A stretch of 64,000 nucleotides of DNA from Streptomyces sp. A0958. GTDB lineage: Bacteria; Actinomycetota; Actinomycetes; Streptomycetales; Streptomycetaceae. This document shows positions 28,361 through 36,124 of this stretch, piece after piece. The position numbers and the translations under genes were made by a program. The DNA lies in contig NZ_SSBK01000028.1 in NCBI RefSeq assembly GCF_004795035.1, forward strand, positions 1-64,000, in the 5' to 3' direction. How positions within the stretch are numbered: position 1 is the stretch's first letter; each line of letters opens with the position of its first letter. The notes below the pieces were generated by a model. The model ran no database searches. It was not told the DNA's origin and saw only the letters and a list, made by a program, of their open reading frames with translations.

Positions 28361-29317
28361 ATGCTGCCCACTTCACGCTTGACCCTGACCGGTACGAAGC
28401 GCACCGCGGCCGCTCCCAGCCGCCGCAGGCTGCTCACGCTCGGGGGCGCGGGCGCCGCCGGGGCGCTGCTCCTCGGCGCGGGGTCCGCCCGGGCGGCGAC
28501 CGCCCGCACGGCCGCCTCCACGTCGGCCCGGCTGCGCGAGCTGGAACGGGCGCACGGCGCCCGCGTCGGCGCGTTCGCGTACAACGCGGCCACCGGGGTC
28601 GCGGTCCGCCACCGGGCCGACGAGCGCTTTCCCCTGCTGTCCACCTTCAAGACGTTCGCCGCGGCGGCCGTCCTGCGGGATCTGGACCGGGAGGGCGAGG
28701 TCCTGGACAAGGTGATCCACTACACGGAGGCGGACTGCGTGTCCGATTCGCCGGTCACGGGCACCCCGGAGAACATCGCGAACGGGCTGAGCGTCGCCCG
28801 CCTGTGCGACGCGGCCATCGGTGACAGCGACAACACCGCAGGCAATCTGCTGCTGCGCGAGCTGGGCGGTCCCGGCGCGGTCACGCGTTTCGCCCGCTCG
28901 CTGGGCGACCGGGTGACCCGGCTGGACCGCTGGGAGCCCGAGCTCAACTCCGCCGAGCCGGGCCGGATCACGGACACGACGAGCCCGGCCTCGATCGCCC
29001 GCGACTACGCGCGGCTCGTGCTGGGGAGCGCGCTGGAGCCCCGGGACCGCGAGCGGCTGACCGAGTGGCTGCTGAACTGCCGGACGAGCGGCACCCGCTT
29101 CCGGGCCGGACTGCCGCCGGAGTGGACGGTCGCGGACAAGACGGGCGGCGGCCCGTACGGCTCGTGCAACGACGTGGGCATCGCCTGGACGCCGGAGGGG
29201 GCGCCGGTGGTCCTGGCGGTGCTGACGACGAAGCCCGGCGGCGATCCGGACGCGGCGGGCGACCATCCGCTGATCCGTGAGGCGGCGGGGATGCTGGCGG
29301 CGGCAGTCGTTAGTTAG
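28361..29317 (+). CDS. bla: Class A beta-lactamase, Tat-exported
   Basis: The 318-aa product has a twin-arginine signal (SRRRLLTLGG, residues 20-29, cleavage near ARA-A at 43-46). All class A motifs are present: Ser94-x-x-Lys97 (STFK), Ser156-Asp-Asn158 (SDN), Glu192-x-x-Leu-Asn196 (Ambler E166-N170) and Lys260-Thr-Gly (KTG). It should hydrolyse penicillins outside the membrane. ATG 28361 is chosen because AAGGAG directly abuts the earlier ATG 28352 but sits 9 nt from 28361. It diverges from dus; no BlaR/BlaI-type regulator is adjacent. Confidence 0.93.
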   Translation: MLPTSRLTLTGTKRTAAAPSRRRLLTLGGAGAAGALLLGAGSARAATARTAASTSARLRELERAHGARVGAFAYNAATGVAVRHRADERFPLLSTFKTFAAAAVLRDLDREGEVLDKVIHYTEADCVSDSPVTGTPENIANGLSVARLCDAAIGDSDNTAGNLLLRELGGPGAVTRFARSLGDRVTRLDRWEPELNSAEPGRITDTTSPASIARDYARLVLGSALEPRDRERLTEWLLNCRTSGTRFRAGLPPEWTVADKTGGGPYGSCNDVGIAWTPEGAPVVLAVLTTKPGGDPDAAGDHPLIREAAGMLAAAVVS

Positions 29318-29332
29318 CCGTACTATCGATGC

Positions 29333-30808
29333 ATGCCCGAGCTCAGCCACCGGCGGCGGATGCTGGTGCTGGCGATCTGCTGCATGAGCCTGCTGATCGT
29401 CAGCCTCGACACCACCGCTCTGAACGTCGCCCTGCCCGCCATGCGCCGGGAACTGCACGCGAGCGTCGCGGGGATGCAGTGGACGATCGACGCGTACACG
29501 CTCGTCCTCGCCTCCCTGCTGATGCTCGCCGGTTCCACCGCCGACCGGATCGGCCGGCGCAAGGTCTTCATGGCCGGGCTCGTCCTGTTCACGCTGGGCT
29601 CGGCGCTCTGCTCGCTGGCGCCGAACCTGGAAGCGCTCATCGCGTTCCGGATGGTGCAGGCCGTCGGCGGCTCCATGCTCAACCCGGTGGCGATGTCGAT
29701 CATCACCAACACCTTCACCGACCCGCGTGAGCGCGCCCGCGCGATCGGGGTCTGGGGCGGTGTCGTCGGCATCTCGATGGCGGCGGGCCCGGTGGTCGGC
29801 GGCGTCCTGGTCGACTCGGTCGGCTGGCGGTCGATCTTCTGGGTCAACCTGCCGGTCGGCATCGCCGCCCTGCTGCTGACCTGGCGTTACGTCCCCGAAT
29901 CGCGCGCCCCCCGGGCCCGCCGCCCGGACCCGGTGGGGCAGCTCCTGGTGATCACGCTGCTGGGCTCGCTGACGTACGCGATCATCGAGGCGCCGCAGAA
30001 GGGCTGGGGCTCCCCCGAGATCCTGCTGTTCGCCTCGCTCGCGGCGGTCGCCCTGGCCGGCCTGCTGGTGTACGAGCCCCGGCGCGCGGACCCGCTGATC
30101 GACCTGCGGTTCTTCCACAGCGCCCCGTTCAGCGGGGCCACCGTCATCGCGGTCAGCGCCTTCGCCGCGCTGGGCGGCTTCCTCTTCCTCAACACCCTCT
30201 ACCTCCAGGACGTCCGGGGGCTGAGCGCGCTGGAGGCCGGTCTGTACACGCTGCCGATGGCGGCCGTGGTCTGCGTCCTGTCGCCACTGTCGGGGCGGCT
30301 CGTGGCCAGTCGCGGGCCGCGCCTGCCGCTGCTGATCGCGGGCGGGGCGCTGGCGGTGAGCGGGCTGATGCTGGCGGCGTTCGACGCGGAGACCGGCACG
30401 GTCTCGATGTTCGCCGCCTATGTGCTGTTCGGCCTGGGCTTCGGCTCGGTGAACGCGCCCATCACCAACACCGCCGTCTCCGGCATGCCGCGCTCCCAGG
30501 CGGGCGTCGCGGCGGCCGTCGCCTCCACCAGCCGGCAGATCGGGCAGACCCTCGGCGTCGCCGTGATCGGCGCGGTCCTCGCGGCGGGCATGGCGGACCC
30601 CGGCGCGGCGGACGGCTTCGTGGCGGCGAGCAGGCCCGGCTGGTGGGTCGTGACCGGCTGCGGGCTCTGCGTCCTGCTCGTCGGGGCGCTGACCAGCGGG
30701 CGCTGGGCACGGGGCACCGCCCGCCGGACCGCCGAACGGCTGGCGGAGCCCGTGGACCCGGCCTCCGCGTCCACCGCTCAGTCCTCGGCGGCGCGCACCA
30801 GCTCCTGA
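29333..30808 (+). CDS. MFS drug exporter, DHA2 (EmrB/QacA) family
   Basis: The 491-aa inner-membrane protein has 14 predicted TM helices. Family motifs are visible: LDTTALNVALPAM in TM1, GSTADRIGRRKV (motif A) in loop 2-3 and GPVVGGVLVDSVGWRSIFWVN (motif C) in TM5. It probably exports hydrophobic drugs by proton antiport. ATG 29333 lies 6 nt after TACTAT and just 15 nt after the beta-lactamase stop, with no Shine-Dalgarno (probable leaderless start). Its last 31 bp overlap the convergent XRE regulator gene. Confidence 0.9.
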   Translation: MPELSHRRRMLVLAICCMSLLIVSLDTTALNVALPAMRRELHASVAGMQWTIDAYTLVLASLLMLAGSTADRIGRRKVFMAGLVLFTLGSALCSLAPNLEALIAFRMVQAVGGSMLNPVAMSIITNTFTDPRERARAIGVWGGVVGISMAAGPVVGGVLVDSVGWRSIFWVNLPVGIAALLLTWRYVPESRAPRARRPDPVGQLLVITLLGSLTYAIIEAPQKGWGSPEILLFASLAAVALAGLLVYEPRRADPLIDLRFFHSAPFSGATVIAVSAFAALGGFLFLNTLYLQDVRGLSALEAGLYTLPMAAVVCVLSPLSGRLVASRGPRLPLLIAGGALAVSGLMLAAFDAETGTVSMFAAYVLFGLGFGSVNAPITNTAVSGMPRSQAGVAAAVASTSRQIGQTLGVAVIGAVLAAGMADPGAADGFVAASRPGWWVVTGCGLCVLLVGALTSGRWARGTARRTAERLAEPVDPASASTAQSSAARTSS

Positions 30809-31659
30809 AGCCGCTCCAGCCGCTCGCGGGTCTCCTCGTCGCGGGGTGCGTAGCTGACCAGCCGGGGGCCGGCCGCCGGGCCGAGCCAGAGGTCTGTGGT
30901 CTCCACGCGGAGCATCCCCACCCAGGCGTTGCGGAAGATCTTGGACCGGCTGCCGGACCCCACGACCTCGTGGCGGGCCCAGTTCTCGCGGAACTCCGGC
31001 GAGGCCGCCTCCAGGCGCCCCAGCAGCTCCTTCCAGGAGGGCTCGGCGAGGTGGTCGGCCATCGACGCCCGGAATTTGGCGGTCAGATAGCGGGCGAGCT
31101 CGGCCGTGTCCATGACCGAGGAGCGCCACTGCTCGTTCGTGTAGGCGAGCAGCATGACGTTGCGGTCCTCGGGAGCGACCGCGTCCATGTCGCAGAGCAG
31201 CCGGCCGTAGGTGCGGTTGTGGGCGAGGATGTCGTACCGGCTGTTCTGCACGCAGGCGGGGATCGGCTCCAGCTGCCGCAGCACGGTGCGCAGGGCCGAG
31301 GTGATGTGCGGGCAGTCGGTGCCGGGCGCGGGATCGACGGCGCCCGCGAGCGAGAAGAGGTGGCTGCGCTCGCTGCGGTCCAGAAGCAGGGCGCGGGCGA
31401 GCGCGTCGAGGACCTGCGGCGAGACCTGGATGTCGCGGGCCTGTTCGAGCCAGGTGTACCAGGTGACGCCGACGGCGGAGAGCTGGGCGACCTCCTCGCG
31501 GCGCAGCCCCGGTGTGCGCCGGCGGCGGCCCCGGACGAGCCCGACCTGCTCGGGGGTGATGCGTTCGCGGCGGCTGCGCAGGAAGTTCGCGAGCTCGTGC
31601 CGCCGGATCTCGGGCTCGCTCCGGCCGGGGGCGGCCGTCCGCGCGGCCGGCGTAGCCAT
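30778..31659 (-). CDS. XRE-family regulator with MmyB-type ligand domain
   Basis: The 293-aa protein has an N-terminal HTH_XRE domain (about residues 20-85: LANFLRSRRERITPEQ ... GLRREEVAQLSAVGVTWYTWLEQ) and a C-terminal MmyB-like domain (about 110-280) thought to bind a small ligand. ATG 31659 is chosen because GGAGG sits 10 nt upstream; the ATG at 31668 is too close to it. It is divergent from the MFS gene at 31800, the usual arrangement for a local regulator of that exporter. Its 3' end overlaps the preceding MFS gene tail-to-tail. Confidence 0.88.
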   Translation of the reverse strand: MATPAARTAAPGRSEPEIRRHELANFLRSRRERITPEQVGLVRGRRRRTPGLRREEVAQLSAVGVTWYTWLEQARDIQVSPQVLDALARALLLDRSERSHLFSLAGAVDPAPGTDCPHITSALRTVLRQLEPIPACVQNSRYDILAHNRTYGRLLCDMDAVAPEDRNVMLLAYTNEQWRSSVMDTAELARYLTAKFRASMADHLAEPSWKELLGRLEAASPEFRENWARHEVVGSGSRSKIFRNAWVGMLRVETTDLWLGPAAGPRLVSYAPRDEETRERLERLQELVRAAED

Positions 31660-31740
31660 GGTCGTCATTCCTCCAGAGTGCGGGACCGGCCGGGGCGATT
31701 CCAGGGGCCACGGGTAACGGGCGGGCTGTTCCAGGTGGTG

Positions 31741-31773
31741 TTTGTACCAGGATAAAGAGACTCTGGTACCAGG
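31741..31773. promoter_or_regulatory. Twin TACCAG operator boxes between the XRE and MFS genes
   Basis: TTTGTACCAGG (31741-31751) and CTGGTACCAGG (31763-31773) are two copies of a partly palindromic site. The second contains the perfect palindrome CTGGTACCAG, and the centres are 22 bp apart, about two helical turns. They sit midway between the divergent XRE regulator and exporter genes and are the best candidate sites for that regulator. Confidence 0.5.
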
Positions 31774-31799
31774 CTCCGAGTGGGGAGATCGTCGGTTCC

Positions 31800-33272
31800 G
31801 TGAGTGAATCCTCTGTACGGACGACGACGGCAGGCGCCACCACCTCACCGGTGGTGCGGCACGACCATCCCGCCCCGGTGCTCGGGGCGCTGGGACTGTT
31901 CACCGTGCTGCTGGGCGCGGCCCTTCCCCTGATCGACTTCTTCATCGTCAATGTCGCCCTGCCCACCATCGACCACGATCTGGCGGCGGGCCCCGCCCTG
32001 CTGGAACTGGTCGTCGCGGGCTACGGGCTCTCCTACGCCGTGCTGCTCGTCCTCGGCGGGCGGCTCGGCGACATGGCCGGCCGGCGCCGGCTCTTCCTGA
32101 CCGGCATCGCGGCCTTCGGGCTGACCTCCCTGGCCTGCGGGCTCGCGCCGAACGCCTGGTCCCTGGTCGGGGCACGCGTGGCGCAGGGCGCGGCGGCGGC
32201 CCTGATGCTGCCGCAGGTGCTCGCCACCATCCAGGCGGCCACCTCGGGACACCGGCGGGCGCGCGCGATGAGCCTCTACGGGGCCACGGCGGGGCTCTCC
32301 ATGGTCGCGGGCCAGATCCTGGGCGGTGCGCTGGTCGCCGCCGCGCCGCTGTCTTCGGTGTTCGGCGAGAGCGCGGGCTGGCGCTCGGTGTTCCTGGTCA
32401 ACGTCCCGGTGGCCGCGGCCGGTCTGGTGCTGGCGGCGCGTGCGGTGCCGGAGACGCGTTCGGAGCGGCCCGCGCCCGTCGACGTACCGGGCACGCTGCT
32501 GCTCGCCGCGTCGCTGGTGACGCTGCTGGGCCCGCTGACCGAGGGCCGGGCGGCGGGCTGGCCGCTGTGGACCTGGGTGTCGCTCGCGCTGTTCCCGTTC
32601 GCGGCGGCCGCGTTCTACCGGGTGGAGCGGCGGGCGGACCGGCGCGGGCTGATCCCGCTGGTGCCGCCGACCTTGCTGCGGCTGGACTCGCTGCGGCGCG
32701 GGCTGGCGCTGGTGGCGCCGTTCTCGGTGGGCTTCGGCGGCTTCATGTTCGTCATCGCGGTGGCGCTCCAGCAGGGGCTGAAGCTGGGCCCGGCGGCGTC
32801 GGGCCTGTCGATGGCCCCGATGGCGGTGGCCTTCTTCGCGGCCTCACTGGCAGGCCCCCGGCTGGTGCGGCGTCACGGCAGCCGGGTCGTGACGGCCGGC
32901 GGGCTGATCCAGGCGGCCGGTGTCGTGGTGCTCGCGCTCACGGTGTGGCGCGGCTGGTCGGGCCTGGGGGCGGCGGGGCTGGTGCCCGGAATGGCCGTCG
33001 CCGGTTTCGGCCAGGGCCTCCAACTGCCCGTGCTGTTCCGCATCGTCCTGTCCGATGTGCCGCCGGAGCGGGCCGGGGTGGGCGGCGGGGTCATGACGAC
33101 GACCCAGCAGGCCTCGCTGACGCTGGGCGTGGCGACGCTCGGTTCGCTGTTCCTGGCCCTGGTGCCGGGCTCGGGGATGCGGGACGCGCTGATCGTGACG
33201 CTGCTGGTCCAGCTGGCGGCGGTCGCCCTGACGACCCTGCTGAGCCTGCGGCTACCGCGCACGGTGGCGTGA
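31800..33272 (+). CDS. MFS transporter, DHA2 family
   Basis: The 490-aa membrane protein has 14 predicted TM helices with DHA2 motifs: PLIDFFIVNVALPTI in TM1, GGRLGDMAGRRRLF (motif A) and GQILGGALVAAAPL (motif C). It is likely a drug or metabolite exporter controlled by the divergent XRE regulator. GTG 31800 is the first in-frame start; a GGGGAG site lies somewhat far upstream (about 13 nt), so an internal start near 31854 remains possible. A 17-bp hairpin follows the gene. Confidence 0.88.
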   Translation: MSESSVRTTTAGATTSPVVRHDHPAPVLGALGLFTVLLGAALPLIDFFIVNVALPTIDHDLAAGPALLELVVAGYGLSYAVLLVLGGRLGDMAGRRRLFLTGIAAFGLTSLACGLAPNAWSLVGARVAQGAAAALMLPQVLATIQAATSGHRRARAMSLYGATAGLSMVAGQILGGALVAAAPLSSVFGESAGWRSVFLVNVPVAAAGLVLAARAVPETRSERPAPVDVPGTLLLAASLVTLLGPLTEGRAAGWPLWTWVSLALFPFAAAAFYRVERRADRRGLIPLVPPTLLRLDSLRRGLALVAPFSVGFGGFMFVIAVALQQGLKLGPAASGLSMAPMAVAFFAASLAGPRLVRRHGSRVVTAGGLIQAAGVVVLALTVWRGWSGLGAAGLVPGMAVAGFGQGLQLPVLFRIVLSDVPPERAGVGGGVMTTTQQASLTLGVATLGSLFLALVPGSGMRDALIVTLLVQLAAVALTTLLSLRLPRTVA

Positions 33273-33345
33273 GGGCGGGGGTTTTGACGGTGGCGTGAGG
33301 ACGCGGGGGCTTTGACGGTGGCGTGAGGACGGGGGCTTTATCGGA
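33263..33345. repeat. About 28-bp imperfect tandem repeats after the MFS gene
   Basis: Three imperfect copies of GGTGGCGTGAGGACGGGGGC-TTTGAC follow the MFS stop codon. The first overlaps the last codons, so the repeat probably arose by duplication of the gene's end. Confidence 0.65.
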
Positions 33346-33416
33346 ATGCCGTGGCCCCGGCGGGCGGACGTCGGCGTGCCGAGGTCCCGGGGCGGGGGCG
33401 GGTGTCGGCGTGCCGC

Positions 33417-33457
33417 GGCCCCGGCGGGCGGACTGTGGCGGTCCGCCCGCCGGGGCC
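33417..33457. terminator. 17-bp bidirectional hairpin terminator
   Basis: 33417-33433 and 33441-33457 are perfectly complementary (17 bp) with a 7-nt loop. It lies between the convergent MFS and DUF6243 genes and can serve both. Confidence 0.85.
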
Positions 33458-33473
33458 CGAGGTGTGGGACGGG

Positions 33474-33734
33474 TCAGCTCTGCGCGGCGTTCCCCTGCCG
33501 CGTCTCCTGCTGCGGGGTCTCGCCCTCCTGGGCGGTCTCCTGCTCGGCGGCCGGGGCCTCCGGCTGCTCGACACCGGTGGCGCGCTCCCGCATCTTGCGG
33601 AGCAGCTCCTGCTTCTGGTCGGCGGCCGTCCTGCGGTCGGCGTCGCGCGCGGAACCGGCGCCCTGCGCCCCGGCGCGGGACAGCTTCTTGCGCTGTCCGC
33701 CGACGCCGAGGAGGTTGTTACGGCTCTTGGCCAC
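33474..33734 (-). CDS. DUF6243 family small protein
   Basis: This 86-aa, highly charged, probably disordered protein begins MAKSRNNLLGVGGQRKKLSR, the hallmark of a Streptomyces family of unknown function that I recall as DUF6243. The middle is DRRTAADQKQELLRKMRER and the C-terminus is a Glu/Gln/Pro-rich tail. GTG 33734 has GGGAGA 7 nt upstream. A 15-codon ORF with a very strong ribosome site lies 90 nt upstream on the same strand and may belong to the same transcript. Confidence 0.75.
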   Translation of the reverse strand: MAKSRNNLLGVGGQRKKLSRAGAQGAGSARDADRRTAADQKQELLRKMRERATGVEQPEAPAAEQETAQEGETPQQETRQGNAAQS

Positions 33735-33823
33735 GGGGTTCTCCCATTTCCTGGTCTCAGTGAGGTCTGTTGCGACCTTGGGTCGATCCGAAAGGGCGGC
33801 GGGCGGTCGGGCCCGCCGCGCGC

Positions 33824-33871
33824 TCACTCGTAGATCTGGAAGAAGGAATACATGCGGAAGACGGTACCCAT
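33824..33871 (-). CDS. 15-aa aromatic-rich mini-peptide ORF
   Basis: ATG 33871 is preceded by GAGGAGG at 9 nt, one of the strongest ribosome sites in the window. It encodes MGTVFRMYSFFQIYE, then TGA. The peptide is unusually rich in Phe and Tyr (5 of 15), all with preferred codons. It sits 90 nt upstream of DUF6243 on the same strand, and an inverted repeat lies about 70 nt further upstream. It could be a translated leader (uORF) controlling DUF6243, a small secreted or modified peptide, or chance. I do not recognise a family. Confidence 0.5.
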   Translation of the reverse strand: MGTVFRMYSFFQIYE

Positions 33872-33938
33872 ACGGGCCCCCCTCCTCACCCGGTTTTCCG
33901 CCGACGGACCGGATTCCCCCGTCTGAGGGAACGTGGAC

Positions 33939-33960
33939 TGACAGATATTGAAAGCTGTCA
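33939..33960. promoter_or_regulatory. TGACAG-N10-CTGTCA dyad in a divergent promoter region
   Basis: A perfect 6-bp inverted repeat with an AT-rich 10-bp spacer (ATATTGAAAG) lies between the mini-peptide/DUF6243 unit (minus) and the aldo/keto reductase (plus). The AT content is well above the surroundings, fitting a promoter or operator. Confidence 0.45.
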
Positions 33961-34053
33961 TCGCACATGCCATGGTTTTTGTGCGGTGCCGCAGACCTCT
34001 TCGGCATCCCACCGCGCCCTTACGCGCCCGTCCGACACCCCCAGGAGTCATCG

Positions 34054-35067
34054 ATGACCGCCCTTCCCACCCGCGCACTCGGATCGACCGGCCCGCAGGT
34101 CTCCGCGATCGGCCTCGGCTGCATGGGCATGTCCGCGCTGTACGGCGAGAACGACCGCGCCGAGTCGATCGCCACCATCCACTCCGCGCTCGACGCCGGC
34201 ATCACGCTGCTGGACACCGGCGACTTCTACGGCATGGGACACAACGAGCTGCTGATCAACGAGGCCCTGCGCACCGCCCCGGCAGCCGCTCGCGAACAGG
34301 CACTGATCAGCGTCAAGTTCGGAGCGCTGCGGACCGTCGAGGGCGGCTTCACGGGGTACGACGGCCGCCCGGCGGCCGTCCAGACCTTCGCGGCGTACTC
34401 CTTGCAGCGGCTCGGCACCGACCACATCGACGTCTACCGGATCGCCCGGGTCGACCCCGACGTCCCGATCGAGGAAACCGTCGGAGCCATCGCCGAGCTG
34501 GTCGAGGCCGGACACGTCCGCCACATCGGCCTGTCCGAAGTGGGCGCGGACACGATCCGGCGGGCGGCGGCCGTGGCCCCGATCTCGGACGTGCAGATCG
34601 AGTATTCGCTGCTCTCGCGGTCCATCGAGGCAGAGATCCTGCCCACCTGCCGCGAGCTGGGCATCGGTGTCACGGCGTACGGCGTGCTGTCGCGCGGACT
34701 GATCAGCGGCCACTTCAGCCCGGACCGCGAGCTGGCCCCGGGCGACTTCCGGTCCATGAGCCCCCGCTTCCAGGCGGAGAACCTCCGGCACAACCTGGAC
34801 CTGGTCGAGGCGCTGCGCAAGATCGCCGAGCAGAAGGGGGTGACGGTGGCCCAGATCGCCATCGCCTGGGTCCTCGCCCGGGGCACGGACATCGTCCCGC
34901 TGGTCGGTGCCCGCCGCCGCGACCGGCTGACCGAGGCTCTCGGCGCCCTGGACGTCCAGCTGGACGCGGTGGCGCTCGCCGCGATCGAGGAGGCGGTCCC
35001 GGCGGGGTCGGCCGCCGGTGCCCGCTACCCGGCCGGCCAGATGGCCCACCTGGACAGTGAACGCTGA
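34054..35067 (+). CDS. Aldo/keto reductase
   Basis: The 337-aa TIM-barrel NADPH-dependent reductase has the N-terminal GLGCMGMSALYG loop, Asp and Tyr in LLDTGDFYG, the active-site Lys in ISVKFGALR and the C-terminal cofactor site LVGARRRDRLTEAL. The position that is His in many family members is Ala in VYRIARVDP; the YxxAR.DP form also occurs in the YghZ/YakC-like subgroup, so activity is not excluded. ATG 34054 has AGGAG 6 nt upstream. A TetR gene follows on the same strand. Confidence 0.9.
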   Translation: MTALPTRALGSTGPQVSAIGLGCMGMSALYGENDRAESIATIHSALDAGITLLDTGDFYGMGHNELLINEALRTAPAAAREQALISVKFGALRTVEGGFTGYDGRPAAVQTFAAYSLQRLGTDHIDVYRIARVDPDVPIEETVGAIAELVEAGHVRHIGLSEVGADTIRRAAAVAPISDVQIEYSLLSRSIEAEILPTCRELGIGVTAYGVLSRGLISGHFSPDRELAPGDFRSMSPRFQAENLRHNLDLVEALRKIAEQKGVTVAQIAIAWVLARGTDIVPLVGARRRDRLTEALGALDVQLDAVALAAIEEAVPAGSAAGARYPAGQMAHLDSER

Positions 35068-35156
35068 CCTCCGGGTACGGTCGGCGAGGTGCGGGCCCCC
35101 ACCCCCGGCCCCGGCCCCGGCCCCGCCCGACGCCCCCGAAAGGCAGCACACCCACG

Positions 35157-35744
35157 ATGACGCCGCCCCCCGACCCGCTGACCCCCGAGCGCATCCTCGA
35201 AGCGACCGAGGAGGTCCTGCGCCGCTACGGGCCCGCCAAGGCCACCGTGGTCGACGTGGCGAGGGTGCTGGGCGTCAGCCACGGCAGTGTCTACCGCCAC
35301 TTCCGGACCAAGACCGCCCTGCACGAGGCGGTGACCGGCCGCTGGCTGACCCGGACGGAGCTGGCGCTCACCGAAATCCTGGAGGCGTCCGCCCAGCCGG
35401 CCCCGGACAGGCTGCGGCAGTGGCTGGAGGCCCTGTTCGAGGCCAAGCGCCACAAGGCGGGCGACGACCCCGAGCTGTTCGCCACGTACGAGGTGCTGAT
35501 GGGCGGGAGCACGGTCGTGGAGGACCACATCCGGCAGCTGGTCGGCCAGTTGCGGGAGATCATCGCGGAGGGGGTCGAGGAGGGGCGGTTCTCGGTCGAC
35601 GACCCGGGGTCCGCCGCCCAGGCCGTGTTCGACGCGACGGCCCGCTTCCACGACCCGGGGTACGCCGCGGAGTGGCAGAAGCCCGCCATCGGGGCGGAGT
35701 TCGCCGCCGTCTCGGACCTGCTGCTGCGCGGCCTGCGCGCCTGA
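35157..35744 (+). CDS. TetR-family transcriptional regulator
   Basis: The 195-aa protein has an N-terminal TetR HTH (about residues 10-55: RILEATEEVLRRYGPAKATV, then VLGVSHGSVYRHFRTK) and a helical ligand domain of the TetR_C type (LFATYEVLMGGSTVVEDHIRQL). It lies 89 nt after the aldo/keto reductase gene and may autoregulate that unit. A ribosome site (AAAGG) is weak and distant. The ligand is unknown. Confidence 0.88.
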   Translation: MTPPPDPLTPERILEATEEVLRRYGPAKATVVDVARVLGVSHGSVYRHFRTKTALHEAVTGRWLTRTELALTEILEASAQPAPDRLRQWLEALFEAKRHKAGDDPELFATYEVLMGGSTVVEDHIRQLVGQLREIIAEGVEEGRFSVDDPGSAAQAVFDATARFHDPGYAAEWQKPAIGAEFAAVSDLLLRGLRA

Positions 35745-35833
35745 TCCCGGGCCCGGACGCGCGCGTGGCCCCGGACGCGGACGCGGACGCGCGCCTGGCC
35801 CCGGACGCGGACGCGCGCCTGGCCCCGAGCGCG

Positions 35834-35928
35834 GACGCACGTCTGACCCCGGGCCCGGGTGCACGTCTGACCCCGGGCCCGGGTGCACGTCTGACCCCGG
35901 GCCCGGGTGCACGTCTGACCCCCGGCCC
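35834..35928. repeat. 24-bp tandem repeat array (four units)
   Basis: The units begin GGGTGCACGTCTGACCCCGG and end GCCC. 35857-35880 and 35881-35904 are identical, while the flanking units carry one or more changes. Preceding sequence (35760-35833) is built from a shorter related unit. Length polymorphism between strains is expected. Confidence 0.85.
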
Positions 35929-36065
35929 GGAAGCGGGCCACGGCCCCGGCGCGGTCCCGGTCGCGGCCCCGATCGCGCGCAGCCCCGCTCCGGACGCGGG
36001 CACGCGCAGCCTCGCCCCGGACGCGGCGGCCCCTGGCACATACTCGGCCGCGGCCCCGATCGCAC

Positions 36066-36106
36066 GAAGCCCCCGGTTCCGCGGCGGGCGCGGAAGCGGG
36101 GGCTTC
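36066..36106 (-). terminator. 18-bp hairpin terminator after glyS
   Basis: 36066-36083 and 36089-36106 pair over 18 bp with one mismatch and a 5-nt loop, 19 nt past the glyS stop codon. Confidence 0.82.
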
Positions 36107-36124
36107 GGTCAGCGGGTGCGGCCG

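Larger units (their letters stand above)
35745..36124. other. Intergenic repeat-rich region, no gene
   Basis: This 380-bp gap holds GC-rich repeats and the glyS terminator. Long open frames cross it only because the repeats lack stop codons. It starts with CTGGCCCCGGACGCGGACGC-like units, continues with 24-bp repeats and ends with a hairpin. Confidence 0.7.

Noticed and set aside
28373..31969. 1198-codon open frame on the minus strand
   Set aside because: It shadows the beta-lactamase and MFS genes; its composition is that of GC-driven antisense frames and the plus-strand genes have full motif sets.
33967..34053. Upstream extension of the aldo/keto reductase (MPWFLCGAAD...)
   Set aside because: AGGAG precedes ATG 34054 at ideal spacing and family homology begins there; the extension crosses promoter-like DNA.
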